This document shows positions 34,567-43,188 of a stretch of DNA of 64,000 nt, piece by piece. Position 1 is the first letter of the stretch. Every line of letters starts with the position of its first letter. Below the pieces are notes generated by a model. It ran no database searches, was not told the DNA's origin, and worked only from the letters and a program-made list of their open reading frames with translations. A program made the position numbers and the translations under genes. Source of the stretch: Amycolatopsis lexingtonensis. Lineage in GTDB: Bacteria > Actinomycetota > Actinomycetes > Mycobacteriales > Pseudonocardiaceae. The DNA lies in the NCBI RefSeq assembly GCF_014873755.1, contig NZ_JADBEG010000001.1, forward strand, positions 1,304,501-1,368,500, in the 5' to 3' direction.

Positions 34567-35628
34567 ATGACCTTGCCCACCGAACCGATCGGCAGCATCC
34601 CGCGCCCGGCGTACCTCGTCGAAGGACTCGGGGAGTTCGCCGCCGGGCGGATCGACGCCGCCGCGCTCGCCGAGCTGGAGAGCCGCGCGCTGGCCGACAC
34701 GATCCGCCGGTTCGAGGAGACCGGCTCACCGGTGCTGACCGACGGCGAGCAGGGCAAGCCGAGCTTCGCGACGTACCCGCTGGCCGGGTTGACCGCGCTG
34801 GCCCCGGACGGCGTCGTCATCCCGTTCGCCGACGGGCACACCCGGCAGCTGCCGCGGCTGACCGCGGGCCCGTTCCGCTACGCGACCCACGCGGACGAGT
34901 ACCTGACCCGGGCGAAGGCGCTCACGGGCAAGCCGGTCAAGCAGGCGGTGATCGCGGCTTCGGCCGTCTCGCTGATCTACCCGGCCGACGGCATCGAGGG
35001 GTACTCGCAGGAGCAGTTCGTCGCCGACCTGGTGAACGAGGCCGAAGCGGACATCCGGCGCAGCCTCGACGCGGGCGCGGACAGCGTCCAGATCGACTTC
35101 ACCGAGGGACGGCTCTCGCTGAAGCTGGACCCGTCCGGCGGCCTGCTGCGCCAGTTCGTCGACCTGAACAACGCGGTCCTCGACCGGTTCACCGCCGAGG
35201 AGCGCGCGAAGATCGGCGTCCACACCTGCCCGGGCGGCGACCAGGACTCGGTGCACAGCCTCGACGTCGACTACGCGGGCCTGCTGCCGGCGCTGTTCGA
35301 CCTGAGGGCCGGGCGCTTCTACGTCCAGTTGGCCAGCGAGTCGGACCCGGATCGCGCGCTCGCGACGATCGCCGACAACCTGAAGGCGGACCAGCGGGTC
35401 TTCGTCGGCGTGACCGACCCGATCGACCCGCGGGTGGAGACCCCGGAGGAGGTCCGTGACCGCGTCCTGGCGGCGGCCCGGTACGTGCCGGCGGACCGGC
35501 TGGGGACGTGCGACGACTGCGGGTTCTCCCCGTTCGCCGACGACACGTCGACCTCGCGTGACATCGCGTTCGCGAAGATCAAGGCCCGGGTGGAAGGCAC
35601 CCGGCTGGCGGCCGAGAAACTCGGCTGA
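34567..35628 (+). CDS. MetE-like (cobalamin-independent methionine synthase C-domain) protein
   Basis: The 353-residue protein corresponds to the catalytic C-terminal barrel of MetE only. GVHTCPGG supplies the His-x-Cys zinc ligands and GTCDDCGFSPF the third cysteine region. IGSIPRP at the N-terminus fits this short group. It may transfer a methyl group to homocysteine or another thiol, which would fit the ahcY gene 4.5 kb away, but short MetE-like enzymes often use other substrates. GGAGG lies six bases before ATG 34567. A hairpin (ACGGCCCC/GGGGCCGT, 34491-34516) is present in the 5' leader. Confidence 0.82.
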   Translation: MTLPTEPIGSIPRPAYLVEGLGEFAAGRIDAAALAELESRALADTIRRFEETGSPVLTDGEQGKPSFATYPLAGLTALAPDGVVIPFADGHTRQLPRLTAGPFRYATHADEYLTRAKALTGKPVKQAVIAASAVSLIYPADGIEGYSQEQFVADLVNEAEADIRRSLDAGADSVQIDFTEGRLSLKLDPSGGLLRQFVDLNNAVLDRFTAEERAKIGVHTCPGGDQDSVHSLDVDYAGLLPALFDLRAGRFYVQLASESDPDRALATIADNLKADQRVFVGVTDPIDPRVETPEEVRDRVLAAARYVPADRLGTCDDCGFSPFADDTSTSRDIAFAKIKARVEGTRLAAEKLG

Positions 35629-35667
35629 GCCCCGGCGGCGTGCGCCCGGGGATGCCGCCCCGGGCTC
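35627..35667. terminator. Hairpin between convergent MetE-like and LysE genes
   Basis: GAGCCCCGGCGGC just after the stop can pair with GCCGCCCCGGGCTC about 20 bases downstream, with one bulge. It sits between two convergent genes and may terminate both. Confidence 0.5.
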
Positions 35668-35680
35668 ACGCCGTTTCGGC

Positions 35681-36310
35681 TCAGGCCGTCTCGGCGGCGA
35701 CCTTCAGGCCGAGCGCGACGAGCAGGCTCCCGAGCACGGCGTCGAGCCCGCGCCGGACGCGGCCGTCGCGGAAGACCTTCTTGAGTGCCCCGACGACCAC
35801 GGCGAGGGTGACGAACCACAGGACCGTGCCGGCGGTGGCGATCGCGGCGAGTTCGAGGGTCTGCAGGGTGGAGCCGTCGGCCGGGAGGAACTGGGGGAGC
35901 AGGGCGAGGAAGTAGACGGCCACCTTGGGGTTGAGCAGGTTGGTGAACAGTCCCTGCCGGAAGGCCGCGGTGGCCTTGAGCGGCTCCGGGTTGTCGTCGC
36001 CGAGGTCCCGGTATTCGCCGCGGCGGACGGCCAGCCAGGCTTTGACGCCGAGCAAGACGAGGTAGGCGGCGCCGACCAGCTTCACGACGGTGAAGGCGAT
36101 GGCGGACGCGGTGAGGACGGCGGCTACGCCGAGGGCGATCGCGACGACCCAGGCGAAGACGCCGAGGGCGATTCCGAGCCCGGCGGCGATCCCGGCGCGC
36201 CGGCCGCCGGTGAGGGCGGAGCGGGTGACGACGACGAAGTCCGGGCCGGGGGACATCGCGCCGAGGACGACGACGAGGAGGAAGGAGGCCGCGGTGGTGC
36301 CGGGGATCAT
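35681..36310 (-). CDS. LysE/RhtB-family amino-acid exporter
   Basis: The 209-residue protein has six membrane helices and GAMSPGPDFVVV near the N-terminus, the family signature of LysE/RhtB exporters. FRQGLFTNLLNPKVAVYFLALLPQF is the conserved central segment. The substrate is probably an amino acid or derivative. TAGGCT (36317-36322) lies six bases before the ATG, suggesting a leaderless transcript. It is divergent from ribA with 88 bp between starts; a dyad GTTCGAATTTGAAC (36366-36379) lies in the gap. Confidence 0.9.
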   Translation of the reverse strand: MIPGTTAASFLLVVVLGAMSPGPDFVVVTRSALTGGRRAGIAAGLGIALGVFAWVVAIALGVAAVLTASAIAFTVVKLVGAAYLVLLGVKAWLAVRRGEYRDLGDDNPEPLKATAAFRQGLFTNLLNPKVAVYFLALLPQFLPADGSTLQTLELAAIATAGTVLWFVTLAVVVGALKKVFRDGRVRRGLDAVLGSLLVALGLKVAAETA

Positions 36311-36398
36311 GGGGTGAGCCTACGGCCGGGCCGCCACCGGTTTTCCCGCGTGCCGAACCTCTCAGGTTCGAATTTGAACTTCGTGTAGGGTCGATCTT

Positions 36399-37034
36399 GT
36401 GGGCGATTCCAGGGGTGACGACGTGACGGCCGAGGTGCGGACCCGGGTGCGGATCCCGCTCCGGCTGCACGGTGGTCTCGAGGTCGACGCCGAAGCCGTC
36501 ACCTTCCGCGGGCTCGAAGACGGTGGTGAGCACCTCGCCCTGGTCCTCGGCACCCCCGGTGACGTCCCCCTCGTCCGCCCGCACTCCGAATGCCTCACCG
36601 GCGACGTCTTCGGGTCCGCCCGCTGCGACTGCGGCCCGCAGCTGGCCGAAGCCGTCCAGCGGATCTCCGAAACCGGGGGCTACCTGCTCTACCTGCGGCA
36701 GGAAGGGCGGGGGATCGGGCTCTACAACAAGCTCGACGCCTACGCCCTCCAAGACGGCGGACTCGACACCTACGCCGCCAACGCCGCGCTCGGGCTGCCC
36801 GAAGACGCGCGGGACTACGCCGTCGCCGCGCAGATGCTCAAGGCGCTCGGGGCCGGCGAGGTCGATCTGCTCTCCAACAACCCCGACAAGGCCGCTCAGC
36901 TGCGGGCCGCCGGGATTTCCGTGCGGGAGCAGGTGCCCACCGGGGTCTTCGCGACCGACAGCAACGTGCGGTACCTGCGGGCCAAGGCCGAGCAGACCGG
37001 GCACACGCTGAGCCTGCCCGGGATCGCCAGCTGA
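36399..37034 (+). CDS. ribA: GTP cyclohydrolase II
   Basis: The 211-residue protein is a stand-alone GTP cyclohydrolase II: HSECLTGDVFGSARCDCGPQL carries the zinc cysteines, LRQEGRGIGLYNKLDAYALQD the catalytic and GTP-binding residues. It converts GTP to 2,5-diamino-6-ribosylamino-pyrimidinone phosphate in riboflavin (or deazapurine) biosynthesis. TAGGGT (36386-36391) ends seven bases before GTG 36399, so a leaderless start is favoured over GTG 36423. Its last 18 bases are repeated exactly 3 kb downstream (40042-40059), next to the marR gene, at the far edge of an accessory island. Confidence 0.93.
   Translation: MGDSRGDDVTAEVRTRVRIPLRLHGGLEVDAEAVTFRGLEDGGEHLALVLGTPGDVPLVRPHSECLTGDVFGSARCDCGPQLAEAVQRISETGGYLLYLRQEGRGIGLYNKLDAYALQDGGLDTYAANAALGLPEDARDYAVAAQMLKALGAGEVDLLSNNPDKAAQLRAAGISVREQVPTGVFATDSNVRYLRAKAEQTGHTLSLPGIAS
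37015..37032 (+). repeat. 18-bp direct repeat, left copy (end of ribA)
   Basis: TGCCCGGGATCGCCAGCT at the 3' end of ribA is repeated exactly at 40042-40059. The two copies bracket the HNH/IS481 island. This may be an attachment site, a target duplication or a recombination scar. Confidence 0.75.
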
Positions 37035-37401
37035 TTCCACGCGATGTTCGGTTTCGGCCGATCGGCCGGGCAACCCGTCGATGCTGGGCAAGCGGCCCGG
37101 AGTGACCTAGTCGCTGTGGGAAATCCGGACACGATCCTCGACGACGCGCCATGGGCGGGACGGCGGATCCGCGGGTCGCCCGTTTCCTCATCACGGTCGC
37201 TGTCCACTCGATGGGTTTGCCGTGCGGGTCAGCGTCCTGGTCTGCTGCTGCGCCTGTGCGACTGATCGGCATCAGGTGCTGATGTTCGCCTGCGATCTCA
37301 CTGTACTGGCTGCCTTTGGCTGCCGAAAAGCATCGAAATGATCTGAACAGTTACCTCGATCGTGTGATGAACAGATGATCGATCGTCGGTAATCTTGGTG
37401 T
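37035..37401. other. Intergenic left part of the accessory island
   Basis: About 367 bp without a supported gene. The last 100 bp are less GC-rich and contain CGATCG boxes (37376-37386 region) and TAATCT (37390-37395), the probable -10 of the HNH gene. The first 200 bp show no recognisable element; no integrase fragment was identified. Confidence 0.5.
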
Positions 37402-38625
37402 GTGGACAGAGAAACGGTGTGGCAAGCGGACGCGGAGGCCCTGGCCGACCGCCTCGTTTCGCTGCTCACCGTGGTGCGGTCCGCCGAAGCGGAAATCGGT
37501 GCGCTGCTGGTGGAAATCGAATCCCGTGGTGTGCTGGAACTGTTCGGCTACCGTTCCGCCGCCCGGTTGCTGGAGCATCTCGCCGACCTCCCGCGCGCCG
37601 CCGCCGACAAGGTCGTCAAGCGAGCCCAGGCTTTGCACCCCGCCCACTCTCTCGACGCCACCCCCGCCGTTGCCCCGGCCACCGGTATCGCTGCGCTGGC
37701 CGGCCGGTTGAGCACCCCGATGATCGACACCATCATCGATGCCGTCACCCGGATCCCCGCCTCTCATCGCGAGTCGGCCGAGGCGGACCTACTCGCTTTC
37801 GCCGCCGAGGGCGGCCACAAACAAGTCGCCGCCCTTGGCGCCCGGATCCTGGCCCACCTCGACCCCGACGGCACTGCCCCCGAGGACGCCGAGCCTGTCA
37901 TCCCGGTACGGGAACTGTCCCTGCGCCGCAAACGCACTGGCACCTGGGAACTCACCGGCCGCTTCGACGATGAGACCGGCACCCGCGCCAGCGCGCTGCT
38001 TGACGCGCTGGCCGAGCGCCGCACCGCCGACGACGGCGGGGACTTCCGGTCCCCGCAGGAACGCTACGGCGACGCCTTCTCCGACGCAGTCGACCTGGCA
38101 CTCAACTCCCCAGAGTTGCCCACCCAAGCCGGGGAACGCGTCCACGTGATGGTCGCGGTCTCCCTCACCGACCTGCGCTCCGGACTCGGCACGGCGACCC
38201 TGGGCGACACCGGTCTGATCTCGGCCGCCGAGGCCCGGATCCACGCCTGCGACTGCACCCTGATCCCCGCGGTCCTCGGCTCCGCCAGTGAACCCCTCGA
38301 CTTGGGCCGAGGCCGCCGCCTGATCTCGCCGGGCCTGCGCCGCGCCTTGTTCCTGCGCGACCGTGGGTGTGCGTTCCCGGGATGCCACCGCCCGCCGCGG
38401 CATTGTCAGGGTCACCACATCCGTCACTGGTCCGAGGGTGGCTTGACCGACCTGGCCAACTTGGTGCTGTTGTGCGGCCACCATCATCGGTTGTTGCATC
38501 GGTCGGGTTGGCAGGTCCGCATCGCCACTGACGGCCACCCCGAGTTCCTACCGCCACGGTTCCTGGACAAGCGCCGAAAACCCAGGCGCAATAACCTGCA
38601 TCAGCCGCTGCCATTTGCAGCCTGA
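37402..38625 (+). CDS. DUF222/13E12-repeat family HNH endonuclease
   Basis: The 407-residue protein has an N-terminal DUF222 region (about 1-290) and a C-terminal HNH domain: DRGCAFPGCHRPP, then CQGHHIRHWSEGG and NLVLLCGHHHRLLH give the zinc cysteines and catalytic histidines. Such 13E12-family proteins occur in many scattered copies in actinobacteria and are thought to be mobile or associated with mobile DNA; their target is unknown. TAATCT ends six bases before GTG 37402, suggesting a leaderless start. It is part of the island bounded by the 18-bp repeats. The tail PRRNNLHQPLPFAA is basic. Confidence 0.92.
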   Translation: MDRETVWQADAEALADRLVSLLTVVRSAEAEIGALLVEIESRGVLELFGYRSAARLLEHLADLPRAAADKVVKRAQALHPAHSLDATPAVAPATGIAALAGRLSTPMIDTIIDAVTRIPASHRESAEADLLAFAAEGGHKQVAALGARILAHLDPDGTAPEDAEPVIPVRELSLRRKRTGTWELTGRFDDETGTRASALLDALAERRTADDGGDFRSPQERYGDAFSDAVDLALNSPELPTQAGERVHVMVAVSLTDLRSGLGTATLGDTGLISAAEARIHACDCTLIPAVLGSASEPLDLGRGRRLISPGLRRALFLRDRGCAFPGCHRPPRHCQGHHIRHWSEGGLTDLANLVLLCGHHHRLLHRSGWQVRIATDGHPEFLPPRFLDKRRKPRRNNLHQPLPFAA

Positions 38626-38689
38626 ACACGGGACAGGCCCGCAGCCACCGGCTCCAGGCCTGCCCCCAGATGCTGACCCGCTCCGCAGA

Positions 38690-39015
38690 GGCCAGCGCAC
38701 CCGCCTGCGACTGGCGCGACTGATCGTCGAGCAGGGCTGGACCTGCACCGCAGCAGCGAGATGTTCATGTTCGCCGCAAAGTAGGATGACCGCCCGCACC
38801 GCAGCCCGACTCGCACCCCCGAGCAGCTGGTGCCGGATCACTCGGCTCTCCCGGATCGACCGGCGTACCGCTGCGCCGCTATGAAACGACCATCTCGGCT
38901 CGCGGCGGACACCGGTTCGTCGGCCGCGCCCAAGGCGACCGCAACCGCGCCGCGACACCCGGCAAGCCCCGCAACGCCCACGCAACTCCATGATCGGGAT
39001 CGCGTTCGAGCTGGG
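38690..39015 (+). pseudogene. Eroded IS481-family transposase relic
   Basis: Several blocks match the transposase at 39170 but with deletions and stops: CTGATCGTCGAGCAGGGCTG (38720-38739) is shared, followed by matches to the AAKMFMVAAK-coding region, then CACCGCAGCCCG, then the CCGGATCA...ATCGACCGG and CTGCGCCGCTA blocks, in the same order. No frame remains open. It is an older copy lying directly upstream of the second element. Confidence 0.8.
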
Positions 39016-39169
39016 CGGCCAACCTCCTCGGACGGCACACCTAGGTGTGATGTCCAGGGACGTTGTCCCGAGTTGAGGTGACCACTGGCGGCCTGTCGCA
39101 CAGACAAGTGAAGGCCTCCGGTTGTGAAGTGGAGCTGTCTAGGAACCGCTTCACCCACCGGAGGCCTTC

Positions 39170-40061
39170 GTGTCCCACCCTAACGCCACCCTGACCCCAC
39201 GCACCCGACTCCGACTCGCCCGCCTGATCGTCGAGCAGGGCTGGACCCACGCCGCCGCAGCGAAAATGTTCATGGTCGCGGCGAAGACGGCCGCGAAGTG
39301 GGCCGATCGTTACCGCGTCGAAGGTGTAGCCGGGATGGCTGATCGCAGCAGCCGTCCCCACCGCAGCCCGGCCCGCACTCCGAGGCCGGTGGTGCGGGCG
39401 ATCGTGCGGTTGCGGTGGCGTCACCGGCTGGGCCCGGTCCAGATCGCCGGCCGGCTCGGCCTGCCTGCATCCACGTTGCACGCGGTACTGGTGCGTTGCC
39501 GGATCAACCGGCTCACCCACATCGACCGGGTCACCGGCGAACCTCTGCGCCGCTACGAACACGACCATCCCGGATCGCTGATCCATGTCGATGTCACCAA
39601 GTTCGGCAACATCCCCGACGGCGGCGGCTGGCGCTACGTCGGCCGGCGACAAGGCGAGATCAACAAGCGATCCACCGCGGGGCTGACCCGCGGCGCCGAC
39701 TACAAGCCCCGCACCGGCACCGCGTTCGTCCACACCGTTATCGACGACCACTCCCGCGTCGCCTACGCCGAAATCCACGCCGACGAAACCGCCGCCACCG
39801 CCACCGCGGTGCTGCGCCGGGCCGTGGCCTGGTTCGCCGACCTGGGCGTCACCGTCGAACGCGTGCTGTCGGACAACGGGTCGGCCTACCGATCTCATGC
39901 CTGGCGCGACACCTGCACCGAGCTCGGTGTCACCCCGAAACGGACCCGGCCTTACCGGCCGCAGACCAACGGCAAGATCGAATCATCATCGACCCCACAG
40001 TGCAACCGGCGGCAAGCCACCCATCGCCCGGCTGGCCGACTTGCCCGGGATCGCCAGCTAG
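39170..40061 (+). pseudogene. IS481-family transposase, internal deletion and frameshift
   Basis: The first 268 codons are intact: HTH domain (residues about 12-60), DDE core with Asp in VDVTKFGNI, Asp in LSDNGSAY, and Glu in RPQTNGKIE. Right after that glutamate the frame breaks. In the next frame the sequence reads HHRPHSATGGKPPIARLADL, then PGIAS and stop at 40061, i.e. the normal C-terminus. About 100 bp coding for the last helices of the core are therefore deleted and the frame is shifted. GTG 39170 has GGAGG upstream. The open frame running on to 40639 is read-through across the antisense of marR and is not a gene. Confidence 0.85.
40042..40059 (+). repeat. 18-bp direct repeat, right copy
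   Basis: It is identical to 37015-37032 at the end of ribA. Here it forms the last codons of the broken transposase frame and its last two bases overlap the marR stop codon (40058-40060). Confidence 0.75.
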
Positions 40062-40588
40062 GTCAGGCGCTGGGCCGCCGCCGCGGCCGGGCCCGTTGTC
40101 AGCTTCTCCAGCAAGCCGATCAGCGTTGTGCGCTCCGACGGCGTCAGCGACGCCGCCCATGCCTGCTCGCGCGCGTTGTGTTCCTGGTACGCCTCGGCGA
40201 CCGACGCGTGGCCCGACTCCGTCAGGTCGAGCTCGACCGCCCGGCGGTCGTGGGGGACCGTCGCGCGGGTCACCAGGCCGTCGCGCTCCAGGGTCTTGAC
40301 CAGTGCCGATACCGCCGCGCGGCTCATGCCGGCCAGGCGGGCCACGTGGCGGGACTCCAGGGGGCCGGCCAGCCACAGCACGAACAGCACCCGGAAACCA
40401 CCCCAGCTCCAGCCGCGGGGGCGGTGGACCGTCGACTCCCAGTCGTAGACCAGCGCGCCGGCGAGGCGGTGCAGGGTCAGGCCGAGGCGCATCGCCACCG
40501 GGTCGGTCGCGGGCAGCTCGGCCCGCGTCTTCCCGATCGCGTAGTCGACGAACGAAAGGTAGTCGAGGTCGGCCGGTCGGTCGGTCAT
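40058..40588 (-). CDS. MarR-family regulator
   Basis: The 176-residue protein is a winged-helix MarR regulator: LAGPLESRHVARLAGMSRAAVSALVKTLERDGLV is the HTH region and TVPHDRRAVELDLTESG the wing. TAACCT (40595-40600 on the plus strand as aggtta) lies six bases before the ATG, so the message is probably leaderless. It is divergent from an MBL enzyme/FAD monooxygenase operon. A GTCAA-tcct-TTGAC dyad in the gap is its likely operator. Its ligand is probably an aromatic compound, given the monooxygenase. Confidence 0.9.
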   Translation of the reverse strand: MTDRPADLDYLSFVDYAIGKTRAELPATDPVAMRLGLTLHRLAGALVYDWESTVHRPRGWSWGGFRVLFVLWLAGPLESRHVARLAGMSRAAVSALVKTLERDGLVTRATVPHDRRAVELDLTESGHASVAEAYQEHNAREQAWAASLTPSERTTLIGLLEKLTTGPAAAAAQRLT

Positions 40589-40653
40589 GCGGCCAGGTTA
40601 GGCGACGAGGGGGTTCCGTGCGGCGGCGCGGCGGGCTAGCCTGAGCCGAGATA

Positions 40654-40667
40654 GTCAATCCTTTGAC
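40654..40667. promoter_or_regulatory. Candidate MarR operator
   Basis: GTCAATCCTTTGAC is a perfect 5-bp inverted repeat with a 4-base spacer, 19 bp upstream of the MBL gene start, in the 97-bp gap between the divergent genes. It overlaps the place where the MBL-gene transcript would start. Confidence 0.6.
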
Positions 40668-40685
40668 GATCAAGGAGCCCTAGCC

Positions 40686-41648
40686 GTGACGAAGAAAGCG
40701 TTCGCCTCTTCGGCCGACCTGGCGGAGAAGGCGCAGACCCTGGAAGTCCTGGACGACGGCGTCTACGCGCTGACGGCCGAGGGGGATCCCAACATCGGCG
40801 CCATCGAAGGCGAAGACTTCCTCGTCTGCTTCGAGGCGCTCGCCACGCCCGTCGCGGCCCGCGAGTGGCTCGCCAAACTGCGTGAGCACACCGACAAACC
40901 CGTGCGCTACCTCGTGCTGAGCCACTACCACGCGGTGCGCGTGCTCGGCGCGTCCGCGTTCGACGCCGAAGTGATCGTCGCGCACGAGAACACCCGCGCG
41001 CTGGTCGCCGAGCGCGGCAAGGAGGACTGGGCCAGTGAGTTCGGGCGGATGCCGCGGCTGGCCAAGGGCGCGGACTCGGTACCCGGCCTGACCTGGCCGA
41101 CGCTGACCTTCTCCGACCGGCTCACCATCGACCTCGGCGGCGACCGCGGCGACCTCGTCCTCCAGTACTGCGGGCGCGGCCACACCGAAGGCGACATCGT
41201 CGCCTGGCTGCCCCGGCAGAAGATCCTCTACGCCGGCGACCTCGTGGAAGCGGAAGCCGCGCTGTACACCGGGGACGCGTTCCACCGCGACTGGGCTTCG
41301 TCCACTTTGGACCGCGTCGGCGCGTTCGGTGCCGAGACGCTGATCGGCGGGCGGGGTGGCGTGAGCCGCGGGAAAACCGCGGTCGAGGCCGCCGTCGCGC
41401 AGACCCGGCACTTCCTCACCACGATGATCCGCGAGGTCGGCGCGGTCCGCGACGCCGGCGGCACGCTCAAGGACGCCTTCGAACGCACCCACGCGGCCCT
41501 GAACGAGCAGTACGGGCACTGGCCGATCTTCGAGCACTGCCTGCCCTTCGACGTCTCCCGGCTGTGGGACGAGCTGGGCGGCATCGAACGGCCGGTGGTG
41601 TGGACCGCCGAACGCGACCGCGAAGTCTGGGACCAGCTCCAAGGCTAG
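40686..41648 (+). CDS. MBL-fold hydrolase with altered metal motif
   Basis: The 320-residue protein has a metallo-beta-lactamase fold: LSHYHAVRVLGASAF at the place of HxHxDH, a later GRGHTEGDIV and YAGDLVEAE. The aspartate of HxHxDH is replaced (HYHAVR), so the metal site is incomplete or different, although GHTEGD and AGDL are kept. It is the first gene of the MarR-controlled operon; AAGGAG precedes GTG 40686. It might hydrolyse a lactone or ester made by the adjacent monooxygenase; this is inferred. Confidence 0.8.
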   Translation: MTKKAFASSADLAEKAQTLEVLDDGVYALTAEGDPNIGAIEGEDFLVCFEALATPVAAREWLAKLREHTDKPVRYLVLSHYHAVRVLGASAFDAEVIVAHENTRALVAERGKEDWASEFGRMPRLAKGADSVPGLTWPTLTFSDRLTIDLGGDRGDLVLQYCGRGHTEGDIVAWLPRQKILYAGDLVEAEAALYTGDAFHRDWASSTLDRVGAFGAETLIGGRGGVSRGKTAVEAAVAQTRHFLTTMIREVGAVRDAGGTLKDAFERTHAALNEQYGHWPIFEHCLPFDVSRLWDELGGIERPVVWTAERDREVWDQLQG

Positions 41649-41652
41649 GACG

Positions 41653-43188
41653 ATGAGAGTTGCGGTCCTCGGCGGCGGCCCGGTCGGCCAGACGGCCGCG
41701 CTGCTGCTCGCGCGCTGGGGCGTGCCGGTCGTGCTCGTCGACGAGCACGAGGTGCGCGATCCCGTGGGGTCCAAGGCCATCTGCCAGCAACGGGACACTT
41801 TGGACGTCTGGGCCTCGCTCGGCGCGGGGTGCCTCGCCGAGGAAGGGCTCACCTGGACGACCGCCCGGACGTTCCACCGCGAGAGCGAGCTGTTCTCGCT
41901 GAAGCTGCCCGACGGCGGGTCGGCGCTCCCGCCGTTCGTCAACATCTCCCAAGCCCGCGTCGAAGAAGTCCTCGACGGACTGATCGCGCAGCAGCCGTTG
42001 ATCGACGTCCGCCGCGGGCATCGCGTCACCGGCGTGACCCAGCCCGGCTGCGTCGAGATCCAGTGCGAGACGAAGGACGGGCCACGCCGGATCGAGGCCG
42101 ACTACGCGATCGCCTGCGCGGGCTCGCGGGGCGACACCGTGCGGCGGGCCCTCGGGCAGCAGCTGGCCGGGTTCTCCTTCCGCGACCTGTTCCTGATCTG
42201 CGACATCCGCGCCGACCTGCCGGGCTGGGCGGCCGAGCGCCGCTTCCACTTCGACCCGCCGTGGAACCCGGGCCGCCAGGTGCTCATCCACCCGTGCCCC
42301 GGCTCGCAGTTCCGCATCGACTGGCAGGTCCCCGACGACTACGACCTCGCGGCCGAGGAGACCGGCGGCGCCCTCGACCGGCGGATCCGGGCGATCATCG
42401 GCGACCGGCCGTACGAGGTCGTCTGGCGCTCGGTCTACCGTTTCCACACGCGGCTCGTCGACCGGATGCGCGTCGGGCGCGTGCTGCTGGCCGGCGACTG
42501 CGCGCACCTGGTCGCGCCGTTCGGGGCGCGCGGGCTCAACTCGGGGGTCGCCGACGCGGAGAACGCGGCCTGGAAGCTCGCTTGGGTCCTGCGCGGCGAC
42601 GCCGACGAGGAATTGCTGGAGAGCTACCACGCCGAGCGGCACGCGGCGGCGGTCGAGAACGCGGCGGTCACCACGGCCACGATGGACTTCCTGGTGCCGC
42701 AGGACGACGGGCAGCGCGCGCGCCGCCTGGACGTCCTCACCCGCGCGGCGACCGATCCGGCGGTGCACGAGCAGGTCGATTCGGGGCGGCTGGCCGAACC
42801 CTTCTGGTACGCCGATTCTCCGCTGACCACACCCGATCCGGCGCGGCCGTCCGGCGGGCGGCCACCACGTGGTGCGCTGCCGCGGCCGGGGCCGGGGGTG
42901 CTGCTGCCGGACGTCACCGTCGCGAGTGGACGGTTGCGTGACTTGGCCCGGCAAGGGTTCCTGATCTTGACGACCCCGGGCGTTCGGGCTGAGGGGTGGC
43001 GAAGTGCCGAGATCCCGGTGGGTGGGGCGCTGGGCGCGCGTCCGGGCGAAGCCTGGCTGGTCCGCCCGGACGCGTACGTCGCCGCCGTGTTACGGATAGG
43101 CGACCAGCGGGCTCACCTGGTGCCCGGTGTTCGCGGCGTCACCCGAGTCGTTGATGACGTGCGTGATCGTGCCGACGCCGCCGAGTGA
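41653..43188 (+). CDS. FAD-dependent aromatic-type monooxygenase with antisense tail
   Basis: The 511-residue protein is a class A flavoprotein hydroxylase: VAVLGGGPVGQTAALLLARWG binds the ADP of FAD, and LLAGDCAHLVAPFGARGLNSG is the second FAD motif. It resembles 3-(3-hydroxyphenyl)propionate hydroxylase-type enzymes; the substrate is probably a phenol. It follows the MBL gene by 4 bp in the MarR-controlled operon. The last 33 codons, from a TTA (43090 region), run antisense to the end of the convergent CBM32/beta-helix gene. The normal family C-terminus would end at about AYVAAVL, so the original stop seems lost. Confidence 0.87.
   Translation: MRVAVLGGGPVGQTAALLLARWGVPVVLVDEHEVRDPVGSKAICQQRDTLDVWASLGAGCLAEEGLTWTTARTFHRESELFSLKLPDGGSALPPFVNISQARVEEVLDGLIAQQPLIDVRRGHRVTGVTQPGCVEIQCETKDGPRRIEADYAIACAGSRGDTVRRALGQQLAGFSFRDLFLICDIRADLPGWAAERRFHFDPPWNPGRQVLIHPCPGSQFRIDWQVPDDYDLAAEETGGALDRRIRAIIGDRPYEVVWRSVYRFHTRLVDRMRVGRVLLAGDCAHLVAPFGARGLNSGVADAENAAWKLAWVLRGDADEELLESYHAERHAAAVENAAVTTATMDFLVPQDDGQRARRLDVLTRAATDPAVHEQVDSGRLAEPFWYADSPLTTPDPARPSGGRPPRGALPRPGPGVLLPDVTVASGRLRDLARQGFLILTTPGVRAEGWRSAEIPVGGALGARPGEAWLVRPDAYVAAVLRIGDQRAHLVPGVRGVTRVVDDVRDRADAAE

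Larger units (their letters stand above)
39046..40061 (+). mobile_element. IS481-family insertion sequence, internally deleted
   Basis: The left end TGTGATGTCCAGGGACG (39046-39062) looks like the TGTGATGTC-type terminus of IS481 elements. The transposase gene follows. The right inverted repeat cannot be found; the element stops at the 18-bp repeat beside marR. It is therefore immobile by itself. Left end assigned from memory of the family. Confidence 0.75.

Noticed and set aside
39170..40639. A 489-codon transposase
   Set aside because: Only the first 268 codons are transposase; the rest is read-through of a frameshift across the antisense of marR.
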